From: Brassica napus
Taxonomy: Eukaryota > Streptophyta > Magnoliopsida > Brassicales > Brassicaceae
Assembly (NCBI RefSeq): GCF_020379485.1
Contig: NW_026014728.1
Location: 17,206 to 81,205 of the forward strand
DNA length: 64,000 nucleotides
Direction of reading: 5' to 3'
Below the pieces are notes generated by a model. The model was not told the DNA's origin. It did no database searches and was given only the letters and a program-made list of their open reading frames with translations. Position 1 is the stretch's first letter; each line of letters opens with the position of its first letter. The position numbers and the translations under genes were made by a program. This document shows, piece after piece, positions 34,828-46,173 of the stretch.

Positions 34828-35339
34828 GCTCCAACGACCTGAAACATTAGATCACCGTATAGTTACAATCGTCTTTCTTCTATCTCTTTTCTTTCTCTCG
34901 ACTGTTACAACTTTTTTCGTATGATTGATCTAATACTGTTACATCATTAGATCACCGTATTAGATCAAATCCACGGCTTTATATCTTAGCCTTACACTTG
35001 TCTTTAATCCGAGAACACGAGAGCTGGTTTACTTAACACTAAACCATTGCACAATCACACAAGCCGGTGTAGCTCTAACCCTGACTGAACCAATTGAACG
35101 GAAGAGAACTTGTCTATATCTTCAAATCTCCACCTTAGACAAGTTCTAACCTCAGTTAACAAAAAAAAGACAAGTTCTAACCTCATCACAAAACTTGGAT
35201 GACTCCTCAGACTTCATGACCTTCTCTGTAAACACAAGAACTCTTTACTGGATCCTCTCTGAACCTTCTACTAGATTATCTTTGAGTTCTTCACCGAACT
35301 CCTCCTAAGCCCTTCGCCAGTCTCAGCTTCTTCTTTTCT
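34828..35339. other. Sequence between copia element 1 and a copia relic
   Basis: About 510 bp with no gene. It includes C/T-rich tracts (34870-34910). The stretch around 35100-35150 reads, on the minus strand, AAGGTGGAGATTTGAAG, which resembles the purine tract seen in some copia elements, so part of it may be the decayed 3' LTR of the relic to the right. Confidence 0.4.
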
Positions 35340-36097
35340 TCAGTTATTAGTAATCCAAAGCATTCTCAAAGCTTCTTTTGACTTGAACATTGGTAATACC
35401 TTAGTGAATATGTCTGCTGGATTATTAGCCGTTGCAATCTTTAGAACTTGAACTTCACCCATACTGATCAAATCCCGAACAAAGTGATATTTGACTGCCA
35501 CATGTTTCATTCTCTCATGGTGCACAACATTCTTTTACAATTCTATTGCTTTATGAGAATCACAACACACCATCTTTTGATTTTCCAAAAACAATATCAT
35601 GTAACCTTTAACTCCATCCGGATATCCTGTGAATATACCTCTCTTATCCCTTGGTTGGAGATTTCCTTCTATTGAATGTACATAAACCAGACAACCAAAT
35701 TTCTTAAGATTGTTGAGATCTGGCATCTGAGATGTCCATAATTCTTTAGCTATTTTGAACTCTATAACTGACAAAGGTGATCTGTTTATTAGAAACACAG
35801 CCGTTGCAGCAGCCTTTGCCGAAAACTTCAAGCCTAAGCCACTTTCACTCAACATACTACACTCCTTGTTCATTATTGCTATGCTCAACCTTTCTCTAAA
35901 GCCATTTATTGGGATGTGTATGAGCATGTCATGTGCCTTACTATTTCCTTGTCCTCTGCAGAATTTATCAGTTGCTGATTGCAAAACTCCAATCCATTGT
36001 CATTTCTAAGCCTTTTAACCTTTCTTTCATTCTGCGTCTCAACCATCTTCTTCCATACTACAAAGTACAAACCTTTGGAAGGTTTCTTACAAATCAT
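35340..36097 (-). pseudogene. Decayed Ty1/copia pol fragment (integrase joined to the end of RNase H)
   Basis: On the minus strand, overlapping frames 36097-35906 and 35984-35535 read the middle and end of a copia integrase (a block with RLRNDNGLEFCN, then AAATAVFLINRSP, then KKFGCLVYVH). The next frame, 35525-35340, reads the last part of copia RNase H (VKYHFVRDLI..., NNPADIFTKVLP). The reverse transcriptase and most of RNase H that should lie between them are absent, so an internal deletion joined the two near 35530. Several frameshifts add to the decay. It is a different copia lineage from elements 1 and 2, judging by its ADIFTKVLP ending. Confidence 0.8.
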
Positions 36098-36910
36098 ATT
36101 TAAGTTAATTTCTCTAAAGTCAGTTATAAAAGTATACTTAATTGAGTTGTATTAATATTAAAATAATTACATTTAAAAATATAATGGATTCTTAAAAAAA
36201 TCAATTATATATACACATGTACAAGATTTCTTTTCAAAATTTGTTTATTTTCAAGTAATTACAAATATTTTCTTTACAAAATATTGATGGAAATAAATAA
36301 AAACATTTCTTATTTTATTTTTAAAATAATTTTTATTTTTAATAATCAATTTTTAGTTTTATACATATTTATTTTCTTAGTGTTTCAAAAAACATATTAT
36401 TTAATTTCTAAATAATATATTAGATATTTGGTTTTATGTTAAGACTAACTTATTATAAAATAAATAATTTTGATTTGAGTTTTCATCTCTATCTAAAATT
36501 TTGGGTACAAAATATTCAAACTGAACCATATAAAAAGCAGACATTAACGGGCTTCAAAATTGAAAAAAAAAACAATTTGATCAAAACATAAAGGAGTCAA
36601 ACGGAAATTATACTACGTCTCACAATTCTTAAATGGATGAAAATTTTCTCTAGCCGAAAGTTTCATAACTGTTAAGTACTAATATGAATATCCGAATGTT
36701 AAAAACTATCTAAATGAAGAACATAACTAAATGCATTTAGTAAATTAATCTGATTTTATTTTAGTTATATTAAAACTGGCAATAATCATATGTTTAAATT
36801 CAAAAATAGATGCAATTCAATATAGAAAATGAATAACCAATTTGAAATCAAATGTATAGTTAAGACAAAAAAATATTGACCAATTATTATATTTAAATTA
36901 TTTTTAAACA

Positions 36911-36945
36911 CTAGGTAATAAATCGCCCTACCCCGCGGGATTTTG
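36911..36945 (-). mobile_element. Probable Helitron 3' terminus
   Basis: On the minus strand the sequence reads a CCCGCGGG palindrome, then TAGGGCGATTTATTAC, then CTAG followed by T. A GC-rich hairpin 10-15 bases before CTRR and insertion before T are Helitron hallmarks. The 5' (TC) end was not located. Confidence 0.5.
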
Positions 36946-37999
36946 TGTGTTTTCAATTTATATATTGTGTTGTTAGTTAAAGAGATATTCTAAATGAAAC
37001 ATGCACATAATTGATTTGATATAAAATTTTGAATGTAATTATTTTAAAATGGATTGAATAAAGAGTAAAAATTTGCTTTTATAAGGCTTAGTGCATGTTT
37101 TATTATTTTTCATATGGACCTCTCATATTTCTCCAATTTGATTATGAACCGTGAAACTCTTTAAAATAAAATAATATCTCTGTTAACTTTGTGTATATTT
37201 CTGTTTCATGCATGTTTTGCAATTTGAATATATCACTTTAATTTCTAAATTAATATCATACAAGGTGTTTTGTCCGCACATGCGAGCATAATCATCTTAC
37301 GAATACTTATTATTTTATGTTTTATTAATCCAAAAATCGGCATTATAAAAATTATGGTGAATTCTTTGTTTCTAAAAATTTATACCTGTTATGTTGAAAT
37401 TTTAGTTAAATTATTGAAAGGTAGATCATATTTTTTTTCTTCTAAATACCCCATGGAGGAATGAATTTATAATAAAAAAATTCACTAAGCAATTTTGATA
37501 AGGAACAAATTGAACAAAAAATCATTTTTTTTTTATTTTTTCAATTTCTCAAAAGAAATTTTATTTTTTATTTTGTTTATTTTTTCATTCTTCTACTAGT
37601 CACCAACTAAAGCTATAGTGTTTCACGGATTAAACTGGTTTAAAGTAAAAGCAAGAAAATTTGTTTTGAACTCAGTCACAAGTTAAGTTATTATTTATGA
37701 TTTTAAATAGTTAAATCAAACATCAAATTATTTATATATATAAAAAAACGTTCATCAAACTATGTATTTATTATTGTGTTAAAAGTTTTAAAACACTCAT
37801 ATATTAGAAATAGTTTAGAAAATATCTTTATATAAATATTTTTGTTTGACTAATATTTAATTATAAACTGTTTTATATCTTAGTTTTTTAACTTTATAAT
37901 AAAAAATATTGTTTTCAGATAGCAACACAATATATATAAGAATTCTCTTAAGTTTTAAATATATTTTCACAATTTTATTATATTATTTTATAATTAATT

Positions 38000-38560
38000 A
38001 TTTAATATAACATGTAAATTCAATATTATTAAAATAAAATGCGTGTTTTATTATATATAAAATTCATTACGGGTTTTGTGAAAATTAATAAATACTCAGT
38101 TAGAAACTACTAATAAATCAATAGCCTATATAAAAGCTTAAAACCTAATAAAATATGACAAATAAGAAAATAAGAATTTTAATATAACATATAAATTTAA
38201 ATATTATTAAATCAAAATTCGTTTTTAATTATATATAAAATTCATTACATATATTCTTTTAAATTAATAAATTAGTGATTCAGCTAAAAATTATTAATAA
38301 ATCAATGACTAAGCTAAAACCCAATAAAAATATAACAAATAAGTAAAATTGACTAAATTCATGGAAAACATGAAAAATAAGTAAAATCAAAGTAATTATA
38401 TATCTAATTACATATTTTACAGTTATATTATTTAAATTAATAAATTATGGAGTCAACTAAAAACTATTAATAAATTAATGACTCAGATTAAACATAATTA
38501 AAACATGACAAATAAGAAAAATTATCTAAAATCATGAAAATCATGAAAATCATGACAAAT
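38000..38560. repeat. Degenerate AT-rich tandem repeat
   Basis: Three recognisable copies of a ~170-bp AT-rich unit with the order: TATATAAAATTCATTAC-like start, AAATTAATAAATTA, GACTCAG-like word, (A)AAACTATTAATAAATCAATGAC, and ATGACAAATAAGAAAA. Copies begin near 38055, 38230 and 38400. They are strongly diverged. No coding potential. Confidence 0.5.
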
Positions 38561-39063
38561 AAGCTAAATCACTTCACAAATAATAGTATATATATATATA
38601 TATATATATTATATTATGTCACATTTTAGTTTTATTATAAATAATTGATGTACCAACCTATGTTCTTGAACTGGTTACATATTCTTTACTCACTACCATA
38701 TTCCATCAGATCAATGAAGATATATGTTGTTCCTTCTCTCTACACCTTCAAATGGAAGGCGGATGTCAATTCTATTTTTGGTATGAGGCTTATAATAATT
38801 TTCTTATAACTAATGCTTGGTTTATATGTATTTAAATAAAATTTAAACTAACTATTATGAAAAAAACAACAAGATTAGGAAGGGGCACATCCACATCCCC
38901 CTTCTTGCCCTCTGCCTGCCGCCTCTTTTTTGTAATCTCACGGAAAAGTCACTTAAAATGATGTTAATTGACTCGTTTTCCAAAACTATAAGGCTCTAAA
39001 TGGTGACTAAGGGAATGAATGAGAATGGTGAATTTTTTATCATTCCTTACAATTCAAAAGGAA

Positions 39064-39095
39064 CTAGATTTTGATCAGCGCGCTCGCGCGGTTAA
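39064..39095 (-). mobile_element. Probable Helitron 3' terminus
   Basis: On the minus strand: GC-rich hairpin CGCGCGAGCGCGC, then TGATCAAAAT, then CTAG followed by T. The body would extend to the right. The 5' end was not found. Confidence 0.5.
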
Positions 39096-40607
39096 ATTTT
39101 TTTAAAAATATGATACTATTTTTTTTTATGTCACTACTTAGGGTTGGAAAAAAACTCAAATTCGAAGAACCGAATCAATCTCAATCCGAATAAGTAGTAC
39201 CAAATCCGAACCGAAATTGATTAAATATCTGAATTATTCAAAAAATTTGTATTTGAAGAACTGAAACCTAATCCGATCTGAACCGAAGTATTTTGGGAAT
39301 CCAAAATTGATTTTTATATTTATATATATTAATTATTTTTATATTTAATATATATAAAACATCCAGAATATATATGAAACTTTTAATTAAATTCATTTAA
39401 ATACTTGAAAATATATACAAATAATCAAACGTAAAGATCTAAAATAGTTAAAATATACACAAAACTCCAAAAATACTTAAATAATTATTAATTCTCTATC
39501 CAAATATTTAAACCAAACCAAGTTATATGTTAAGTTAGGTACTCTGGCATATGTTATTCAAATTTATATGTAATATATTCTATTGTTTATAGATTTTTTA
39601 AAAATTAAGGCATATAATAAATTTTAATATTTTTTAAATAATTTAAATTGGTTATCCAAATCCGAACCGAATTCTCAAAGATCTGAACCGAACACGAAAT
39701 CCCAAATAGACCCGAAAACAAACCCGAACGCCCACTCCTAATCACTATTATATATCCTATATGTGTCATAGGTTACAAAAATATGTGTTATCATATAATT
39801 AATCGTATTTTATACGTACCATCAAATAAGTAATCTTATAATTAATAATATTTTGTACGTCCAATCATATAAATAATCACACATATTATTTTTCAAATTT
39901 CTATGTGAAATATAAAACCCATTATTTAAGTTGGTGTTTGAAATTTGGCTTTGTATTGTATTTTTTTTATATATATTGAAAACATTTTTATAATGGTTAT
40001 TGGAAAATATGTTAGCAAAAATCAATTTTTGAATGAATTTTTGATATAAATCAATTTAAATTATTATTTTAATTTGAATATGTATATCAATTAAGATAAG
40101 CTCATTACTTTTTAACATAATGTAATGGTTTTCCAATTTTTTAATAGCATAAGCCCATTATTTTTTTTTCTAACTTACTGCTATTCATGTTTCCAAACAT
40201 CACTATTTTTTTTAACTACTATCTATGTTGCCAAACAAAAGGTTAAAATACTTCTACTTTAATAAAATAGATAGATATTTGTTTCTTATGGTTCTTTCAC
40301 ATTCCTTAAAATTTAATGAATATTAGACTACAATTATTTCTTATCAAATTAGGCGAGGAATAGATTTTCCTATTGTTTTATTTCTTTTCATTCATTTCCT
40401 TCGTATTCCTTATATTCCTTTTAACAGTTACTAGTTACAGCCTAAATGAAAAATCAATTATTATTTCTAAATAAAACACTGAACTTTATTATTTCTTGAT
40501 ATAGTATCGTTCAAACATCAATTATTACATAACGCAACAATATCTATAAGAACCTTACGTTCCTTACTAATGATCTTGCCATGCTGTCAAGCCTTTTAGA
40601 CTCCACA

Positions 40608-42217
40608 TCAGTAACGTCGGAGGGGTACAAGTTGAAGAGGTAGTTTCTTGATAATGGTGAGATTGCCAAATTCTTCCATGTCAATTTCTCCAATTTCCAT
40701 CCCATTTGGCAATCCCCAGTCGAAGAAGTAAAGCAAATTCATCAAACCTAGTTCCACAGTAGCAACCGCCATTGACATCGCGGGACACATCCTTCGACCA
40801 GAACCAAAAGGTAATAGGTCAAAATGTTGTCCTCTGAAATCTACAGAACTATTAGTAAACCGTTCAGGGATGAAATCTTCAGGGTCGGTCCAACGCTTGG
40901 GGTCACGTCCGATTGTCCATACATTAATTTGGATTTGCGTTCTCGGGGGAATATCGTAGCCTTTGATCTTGATGTGAGACATTGTTTCCCTTGGGACGAT
41001 AAATGGAACTGGTGGATGCAATCTGAATGTTTCCTTGATTATGAGCTTTAAGTAATCAACTTTGTATAGATCATCTTCAGTTATTCTTTCCCTTTTGGCC
41101 CCAAGGATGGTTCGAATATTTTCCTGAGCTTTCTTCATCACTCTAGGGTTTCTAACAAGTTCTGTCATCGCCCAAATCATTATTATAGAGCTTGTATCTA
41201 TCCCGCCAAGAAACACATTCTGAAGATCACATAACAAACATTAAAATCTAATTCTATATAGTTGTGGTTTAATATAAGATGTGAAACAAAACCATGATTT
41301 GATGGGCTTCTTACCATGAGGATTGCCTTGAGATTATCCATATTGAGTTTGAAAGAATCTGCATTTTCGGGTTTATCGATCATATCCAACATCAAGGAAA
41401 CGATATCCAGATTTTTCCTTCCTTCTGGCTTCAAGTGATCATCAATCACATGCTGATAAAAAGCATCAAGCTCTTTAAAGATTTTGTTGATCTTCTTGTG
41501 TCGTTGAAACAGCAAGTCTACGAATCTTCCGACTCCGCCCTGGAAGATGTCAGAGAAAGTGAAAGTCCCTAGAGCTTCCACTGCGTCCGTAACAAGCGTT
41601 TTGATCCTTTCTTGATCAATAATGAAGCCGCTCTCGTGGAAGTTCTGTCCTAAAGCTACTCTACCGATGATGCTTGCGGTGAGGGAGAAGAAGGTTTTGC
41701 TTAAATCCACGGAAGATTGTTTCAAGCAAGATTCCGTCAGATTCTTTACCACGAAGTCGACCTCTTCCTCTCTAATGTACCTAAAAGATTGAACCTTCTT
41801 AAGGCTAAAAAGCTCAATAACCGCGATTTTTCGCATTTCCCGCCAATAAGCACCGTATGGAGAAAAGGAGATGTCTTTAAAGCCGTAAGAGAGTTTTCTT
41901 GTCCCGAACGTCTTTGGTCGGCTGCAACATTCCAAGTCATGAGTTCTTAGAACCGCTTCAGCTGCTTCACTGGATGAGATCACAACCACCGGAACAAAGC
42001 CAAGTCGAAGAAGCATCACCGGTCCATATTTGATTGATAGCTTATGAAAACATCTGTGAGGCAACCCTGCAACATGATGCAAGTTTCCAATGAGAGGAAG
42101 ACTTGAGGGGCTAGGAGGAAGATTGAGTTTTGAGTTTTGTAACTTCTTAAGAAAGATTGATGATACAAGAGTAAGAAGCAAAACCAAAAACAAAGAGAGC
42201 AAGATCGCCATTTTCAA
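40608..42217 (-). CDS. Cytochrome P450, CYP71B-like
   Basis: A two-exon gene: 42217-41315 and 41219-40608, with a 95-bp GT-AG intron, encoding about 504 residues, normal for the family. It has an N-terminal membrane anchor ([18 protein letters not shown]), a proline-rich hinge ([12 protein letters not shown]), the oxygen-binding I-helix GGIDTSS near 306, the ExxR motif ETFR near 364, PERF near 420, and the haem loop [10 protein letters not shown] with Cys446. The last haem-loop position is alanine where glycine is usual. The single intron position and the [18 protein letters not shown] block fit CYP71B. It would be a microsomal monooxygenase using NADPH-P450 reductase; the substrate cannot be told from sequence. 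An alternative start is the Met two codons downstream. No stop or frameshift is seen. Confidence 0.93.
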
Positions 42218-42274
42218 ATTTTCTCTTTTTAAGCTATGTTTCTTGAGAGGTGAGTGTACAATTCCAAAGAGACT

Positions 42275-42285
42275 TGTATATATAG
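42275..42285 (-). promoter_or_regulatory. TATA box of the P450 gene
   Basis: On the minus strand ACTATATATACAAG lies about 60 bp upstream of the P450 start codon at 42217, a suitable position for a TATA box with a short leader. Confidence 0.6.
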
Positions 42286-42566
42286 TGAAGGGCTCGATAG
42301 ATGACTTTCCCGATACGTTACCTCTCCTGAATTAAGTTGTTGAAAATTGTGTTACAAAGTTGTTACATTTGAGGATAAAATCTTCTTCGGAATTATAAGT
42401 GTGACAAAATTAAGTCTAATAGGCTTGTGGTCCAACACTCCAATAGTTACGTATTCTGATAGACTTCTGTTAGATCGATTGATTGTATGTCATGGCACTG
42501 GTATATTGAACTATTAGTTACCTACGAGGCATGGCTTCTTTTGTTCGATTATTAAAAATCCAATCA
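42286..42566. other. P450 upstream region up to copia element 2
   Basis: About 280 bp of presumed promoter sequence, cut by copia element 2 immediately after AATCA (42562-42566). The insertion lies only about 350 bp upstream of the P450 start codon, so distal promoter elements may have been displaced by about 14 kb. Confidence 0.6.
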
Positions 42567-42706
42567 TATTAGGAGTCATGTTAAGATAATGACATATTTC
42601 CATTATTCCTTTAGGATAATTACCATATGTTTTCCTATGTTGATGCGTATATATACGATGTAACGTTTAACCTAAGTCAATAAGAAAGTCGAGCTTACAT
42701 CATTCT
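42567..42706 (+). repeat. 5' LTR of copia element 2 (3' tip deleted)
   Basis: 140 bp, starts TATTAGGAGTCATG and matches 56418-56557. It contains a TATA-like run (GCGTATATATACG) near 42645. The final ACA present in the other LTR is missing. Confidence 0.88.
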
Positions 42707-42867
42707 GAATGGTGTCATCCATCAGACCTCGTGTGTTGGAACACCTCAACAAAATGGACGTGTCGAAAGGAAGCACAGACATATTTTGAATGTATCGCGA
42801 TCCTTGTTATTTCAAGCTGGATTACCAGTTAAGTTTTGGGGTGAAGCGGTCATGACTGCAGCACATG
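42707..42867 (+). pseudogene. Copia integrase fragment, element 2
   Basis: Reads [19 protein letters not shown] and continues to MTAAHV, the part of the integrase core that holds the catalytic Glu. It is fused directly to the LTR on the left and cut by the LINE fragment on the right. Confidence 0.85.
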
Positions 42868-43380
42868 TTTTTTTTTTTGAAACACATACTTTCATTCATT
42901 CAATGCTCTAAACATTGCTTGGTGAGGCCATTAAGGCTAGCTCAGCAGACAAAACCTGCTTAGCCAAAGAGTCTGCATCTCTGTTTCTCTCGCGAGAGAT
43001 CCAGGTAAAGGAAACAAAATCAAAAGATAAAGCAACGGCTTCAATATCAGCTACAATGCCGTAGAGTTCGGCCAGCGGGTGGTCGAAGGTTAAAGCCTTG
43101 ATGAGTTGTGCGCAATCAGACTCGCAGCGAATCTTTGTGAGACCAAGGTCTCTGCAATTCTCCACTGCTTCTTGTAACGCCAGTCCTTCAGCTATAAGCG
43201 GAGAGCCTACAAAACGCATCGGCGAGGAGAAAGAGGATACTCTGTTTTGTGTCTTAATAGTCCAGCCAAGCCCTGCAATTTTGTTAGTTTCATTCCAAGC
43301 CGCATCCGATCGTACCAGTACACAATTATCCTGCGGAATTACTCTAACAGGTTGACTACGTCGCGGTACAGGGGCTAGCC
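42868..43380 (-). mobile_element. 5'-truncated LINE fragment with RNase H domain
   Basis: An insertion in the copia integrase. On the minus strand it ends in a run of A (T-run at 42868-42878), as LINE 3' ends do. It encodes a non-LTR-type RNase H (open 43417-42908, though the first ~11 codons are antisense copia). The acidic residues are visible in order: VRSDAAWN, LIAEGLAL, CESDCAQL and ERNRDADSLAK. The upstream reverse transcriptase is absent, typical of 5' truncation. The right boundary is judged from where copia coding resumes; no clean target duplication was found. Confidence 0.82.
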
Positions 43381-45728
43381 CTTGACTGGAGTTCCACCTC
43401 CAACGAAAGTTCTTCAAAACCGGTCGCCATACGAGTTGTTACACGGGACCAAACCACTATACGAGAAGCTGCGAGTCTTCGGTAGCCTATGCTACACACA
43501 CCTTCGCTCTAGAGATAAAGATAAATTTGGTCCTCGCAGTCGGCGTTGCATTTTCGTCGGGTATCCATTCGCACAAAAAGGCTGGAAAGTCTTCGACCTT
43601 GACAAAGAAGAGTTCTTGATCAGCCGTGATGTCGTGTTTCATGAAGATGAGTTCCCTTTTATCACTGGCTCGAAGAACTCTATGGAACACAAATCACCTA
43701 TCAGTCCTGCAGTTGAATCACCAGACGATGATTGGGAGCTAGAACCAATCACCGGTTCCAATGACAGGGGGAGTTCTGAAATTGCCGCTCCTGCAGTTGA
43801 ATCACCAGTAGCTGACAATAATGAGACTTCTACTACAGTGCCTACTCCAGTCTTGTCTTCCGCTGACACTCAAGTCTCGGTCCCTGATCTTATGGCTTCG
43901 GAAGATCATTCTGAAATCATTTACCCTGTTACCGTTGTCACAGATCCAGTCGTTACAGATAATCAGTCTGAACCCATTTCTCAGCCACAGACTACTCTAG
44001 AACTGCTTGGTCGTGGCCAGCGAGCTAAAGCACCTCCAGCCAAACTAAAGGACTACATCGCTTACACTACCGTCTGTCTTCGAAATACCCCACTCGCTCA
44101 ACAAAGTACCGCTATGCAGTCCTCGGAAACAGTCTCAGGTAAAACACCGTATCCTTTCGTGGAATATCTCACTGATGTTCGTTTTTCTCCGTCGCATCAA
44201 GCTTTTGTTGCAGCAGTCACTGCGGGTGATGAACCCAAACGATTTGCTGTTGCCATGAAAGACAAAGTTTGGCGTGATGCAGTCACCAATGAAGTCGTGG
44301 CCCTTGAGGATCAAGAGACATGGGATATTACAGATCTTCCTCCAGGAAAAGTTGCTATTGGATGTCAATGGATTTTCAAAATCAAATATAATGCAGATGG
44401 AACAGTTGAGAGACACAAAGCAAGACTTGTTGTTTTAGGTAACAAACAAATCGAAGGCGAAGATTTTAAAGAAACATTCGCACCAGTGGTTAAGATGACC
44501 ACGTTTCGCAGCCTTCTTCGTATTGTTGCAGCTAAGATGTGGAAAATTCATCAAATGGATGTTCACAACGCTTTTCTTCATGGAGATCTTGAAGAAGAAG
44601 TGTATATGAAGCTTCCGCCAGGGTTCACTAACTCTGATCCAAACAAAGTGTGTCGCCTACCCAACTCACTGTATGGCCTTCGTCAAGCACCTCGCTGCTG
44701 GTTCGCAAAGTTGTCTCAGGCACTCATCAAGTTTGGTTTTACACAATCCTACTCCGACTACTCTTTGTTCTCATACACCAAAGATGACTGTGAGATCAAA
44801 GTATTAGTCTATGTTGACGATCTTGTCATAGCGAGTAATGATCTTCCAAGATTAATCATGTTCAAAGCTTACTTAAGCCAATGCTTTCGTATGAAGGATT
44901 TGGGAAAGTTGAAATATTTTCTAGGAATTTAAGTTGCTCGGTCAGAAGATGGAATTTTTGTGTCACAGCGCAAGTATATCCTTGATATTGTGGCCGAAAC
45001 AGGACTATTGGGTTGCAAGCCTGCACTCACGCCCATGGAACAAAACCACCAGCTCGCCGCTGATGATGGACCGTTGTTTGCTGACCCAAGTCAGTATCGT
45101 CGGTTAGTTGGGAGACTGGTTTACTTATCCATCTCTAGACCTGAGTTATGTTACTCGATTCACTTGCTGTCCCAGTTTATGCAGAAACCGCTTCAAGCAC
45201 ATTGGGACGCAGCTTTACGAGTTGTTCGTTTTCTTAAAGGATCACCCGATCAGGGTATTCTTCTTTGCGCCGATGCCAACCTAGAGTTCTCTGTTTATTG
45301 TGACGCAGACTGGTCCTCTTGTCCTACTTCTCGCCGGTCTTTAAGCTCCTGCGTGGTAATGCTTGGTGGATCACCAATCTCATGGAAAACCAAAAAGCAA
45401 GATACAGTTTCACACTCATCAGCAGAGGCCGAATATCGTTCAATGGCATCTGCTAATCACGAGCTCAAATGGATCGTACCACTTCTCACAGACCTCGGTG
45501 TCACAGTACCTCAACCGGTTCCATTCTACTGTGACAGTCAAGCCACGATTCACGTAGCGTCAAATCCAGTTTTTCATGAAAGAACTAAACATATAGAGCG
45601 TGATTGTCACAGTGTACGTGACGCAGTTAAAGCTGGACTCATCTCTATGTGTCATGTTCGAACTAAGGATCAACTAGCTGATATCTTGACCAAAGCCTTG
45701 GGACGTCCACAGTTTGAGTTCCTATTGT
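43381..45728 (+). pseudogene. Copia pol, element 2: integrase end, reverse transcriptase and RNase H
   Basis: The frame resumes after the LINE fragment with [14 protein letters not shown], continues through integrase C-terminal [11 protein letters not shown] and [17 protein letters not shown], then reverse transcriptase ([32 protein letters not shown] near 44815) and RNase H (YCDADWSSCP, SSAEAEYRSM, ADILTKALGRPQFEFLLS). One stop, TAA at 44930-44932 after KYFLGI, stands where relatives have Glu, so GAA to TAA is likely. The frame is then cut by the CACTA insertion at 45729; its last codons (to LHSPT and stop) and the purine tract lie at 56373-56417. Confidence 0.92.
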
Positions 45729-45744
45729 CACTACAAGAAAACAG

Positions 45745-46078
45745 CGATATTCTGACGGACATTCCGACGGAAAATGAAATCCTCGGAATATACCGAGGAA
45801 TTTCCGAGGAAATTCCGAGGAAACACAAAATTGGGTTTCCTCGGAATTTCCTCGGAATATACCGACGGAATTCCGAGGAAACTACAGTCCGTCGGAATAT
45901 TCCGAGGAAATTCCGAGGAAAACTCTGTTCCTCGGAAAAAACCGATGAATTCCGAGGAAATATTATAGCCGTTGGAGAGCCGTTGGGGGATTTTACAAAA
46001 TTCCGAGGAAATTCCGACGAACTAGTTTTGTCCGTCGGAATTCCGTCGGAATTTCCTCGGTATGTCGGCAGGATTTAA
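45745..46078. repeat. Left subterminal repeats of the CACTA element
   Basis: About 330 bp packed with TTCCGAGGAA, TTCCGACGGAA and their reverse complements, often as 10-12 bp palindromes. CACTA elements carry multiple short subterminal motifs bound by the TNPA protein; these are the natural candidates. Open frames here (SEEIPRK, RKFRGN phrases) are shadows of the motif. Confidence 0.88.
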
Positions 46079-46080
46079 AC

Positions 46081-46087
46081 TATAAAT
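46081..46087 (+). promoter_or_regulatory. TATA box of the TNP2-type gene
   Basis: TATAAATA lies 93 bp upstream of the ATG at 46174, directly after the left subterminal repeats. A C/T-rich leader follows. Confidence 0.65.
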
Positions 46088-46173
46088 ACAAGCACTCCTC
46101 TTCCTCTTCATTCACTTCATATCTTCATCCTCCCTCTTACTCTATTTACACACGAATTTGATTCATAAAAAAT

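Larger units (their letters stand above)
36098..40500. other. AT-rich intergenic region with transposon debris
   Basis: About 4.4 kb without a supported gene. It contains two probable Helitron 3' ends (near 36911 and 39064), a degenerate repeat block at 38000-38560, a (TA)n run at 38587-38609, and a stretch at 39150-39740 with many CCGAACC/CCGAAA words typical of decayed crucifer repeats. Small frames here have no motif. Confidence 0.6.
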
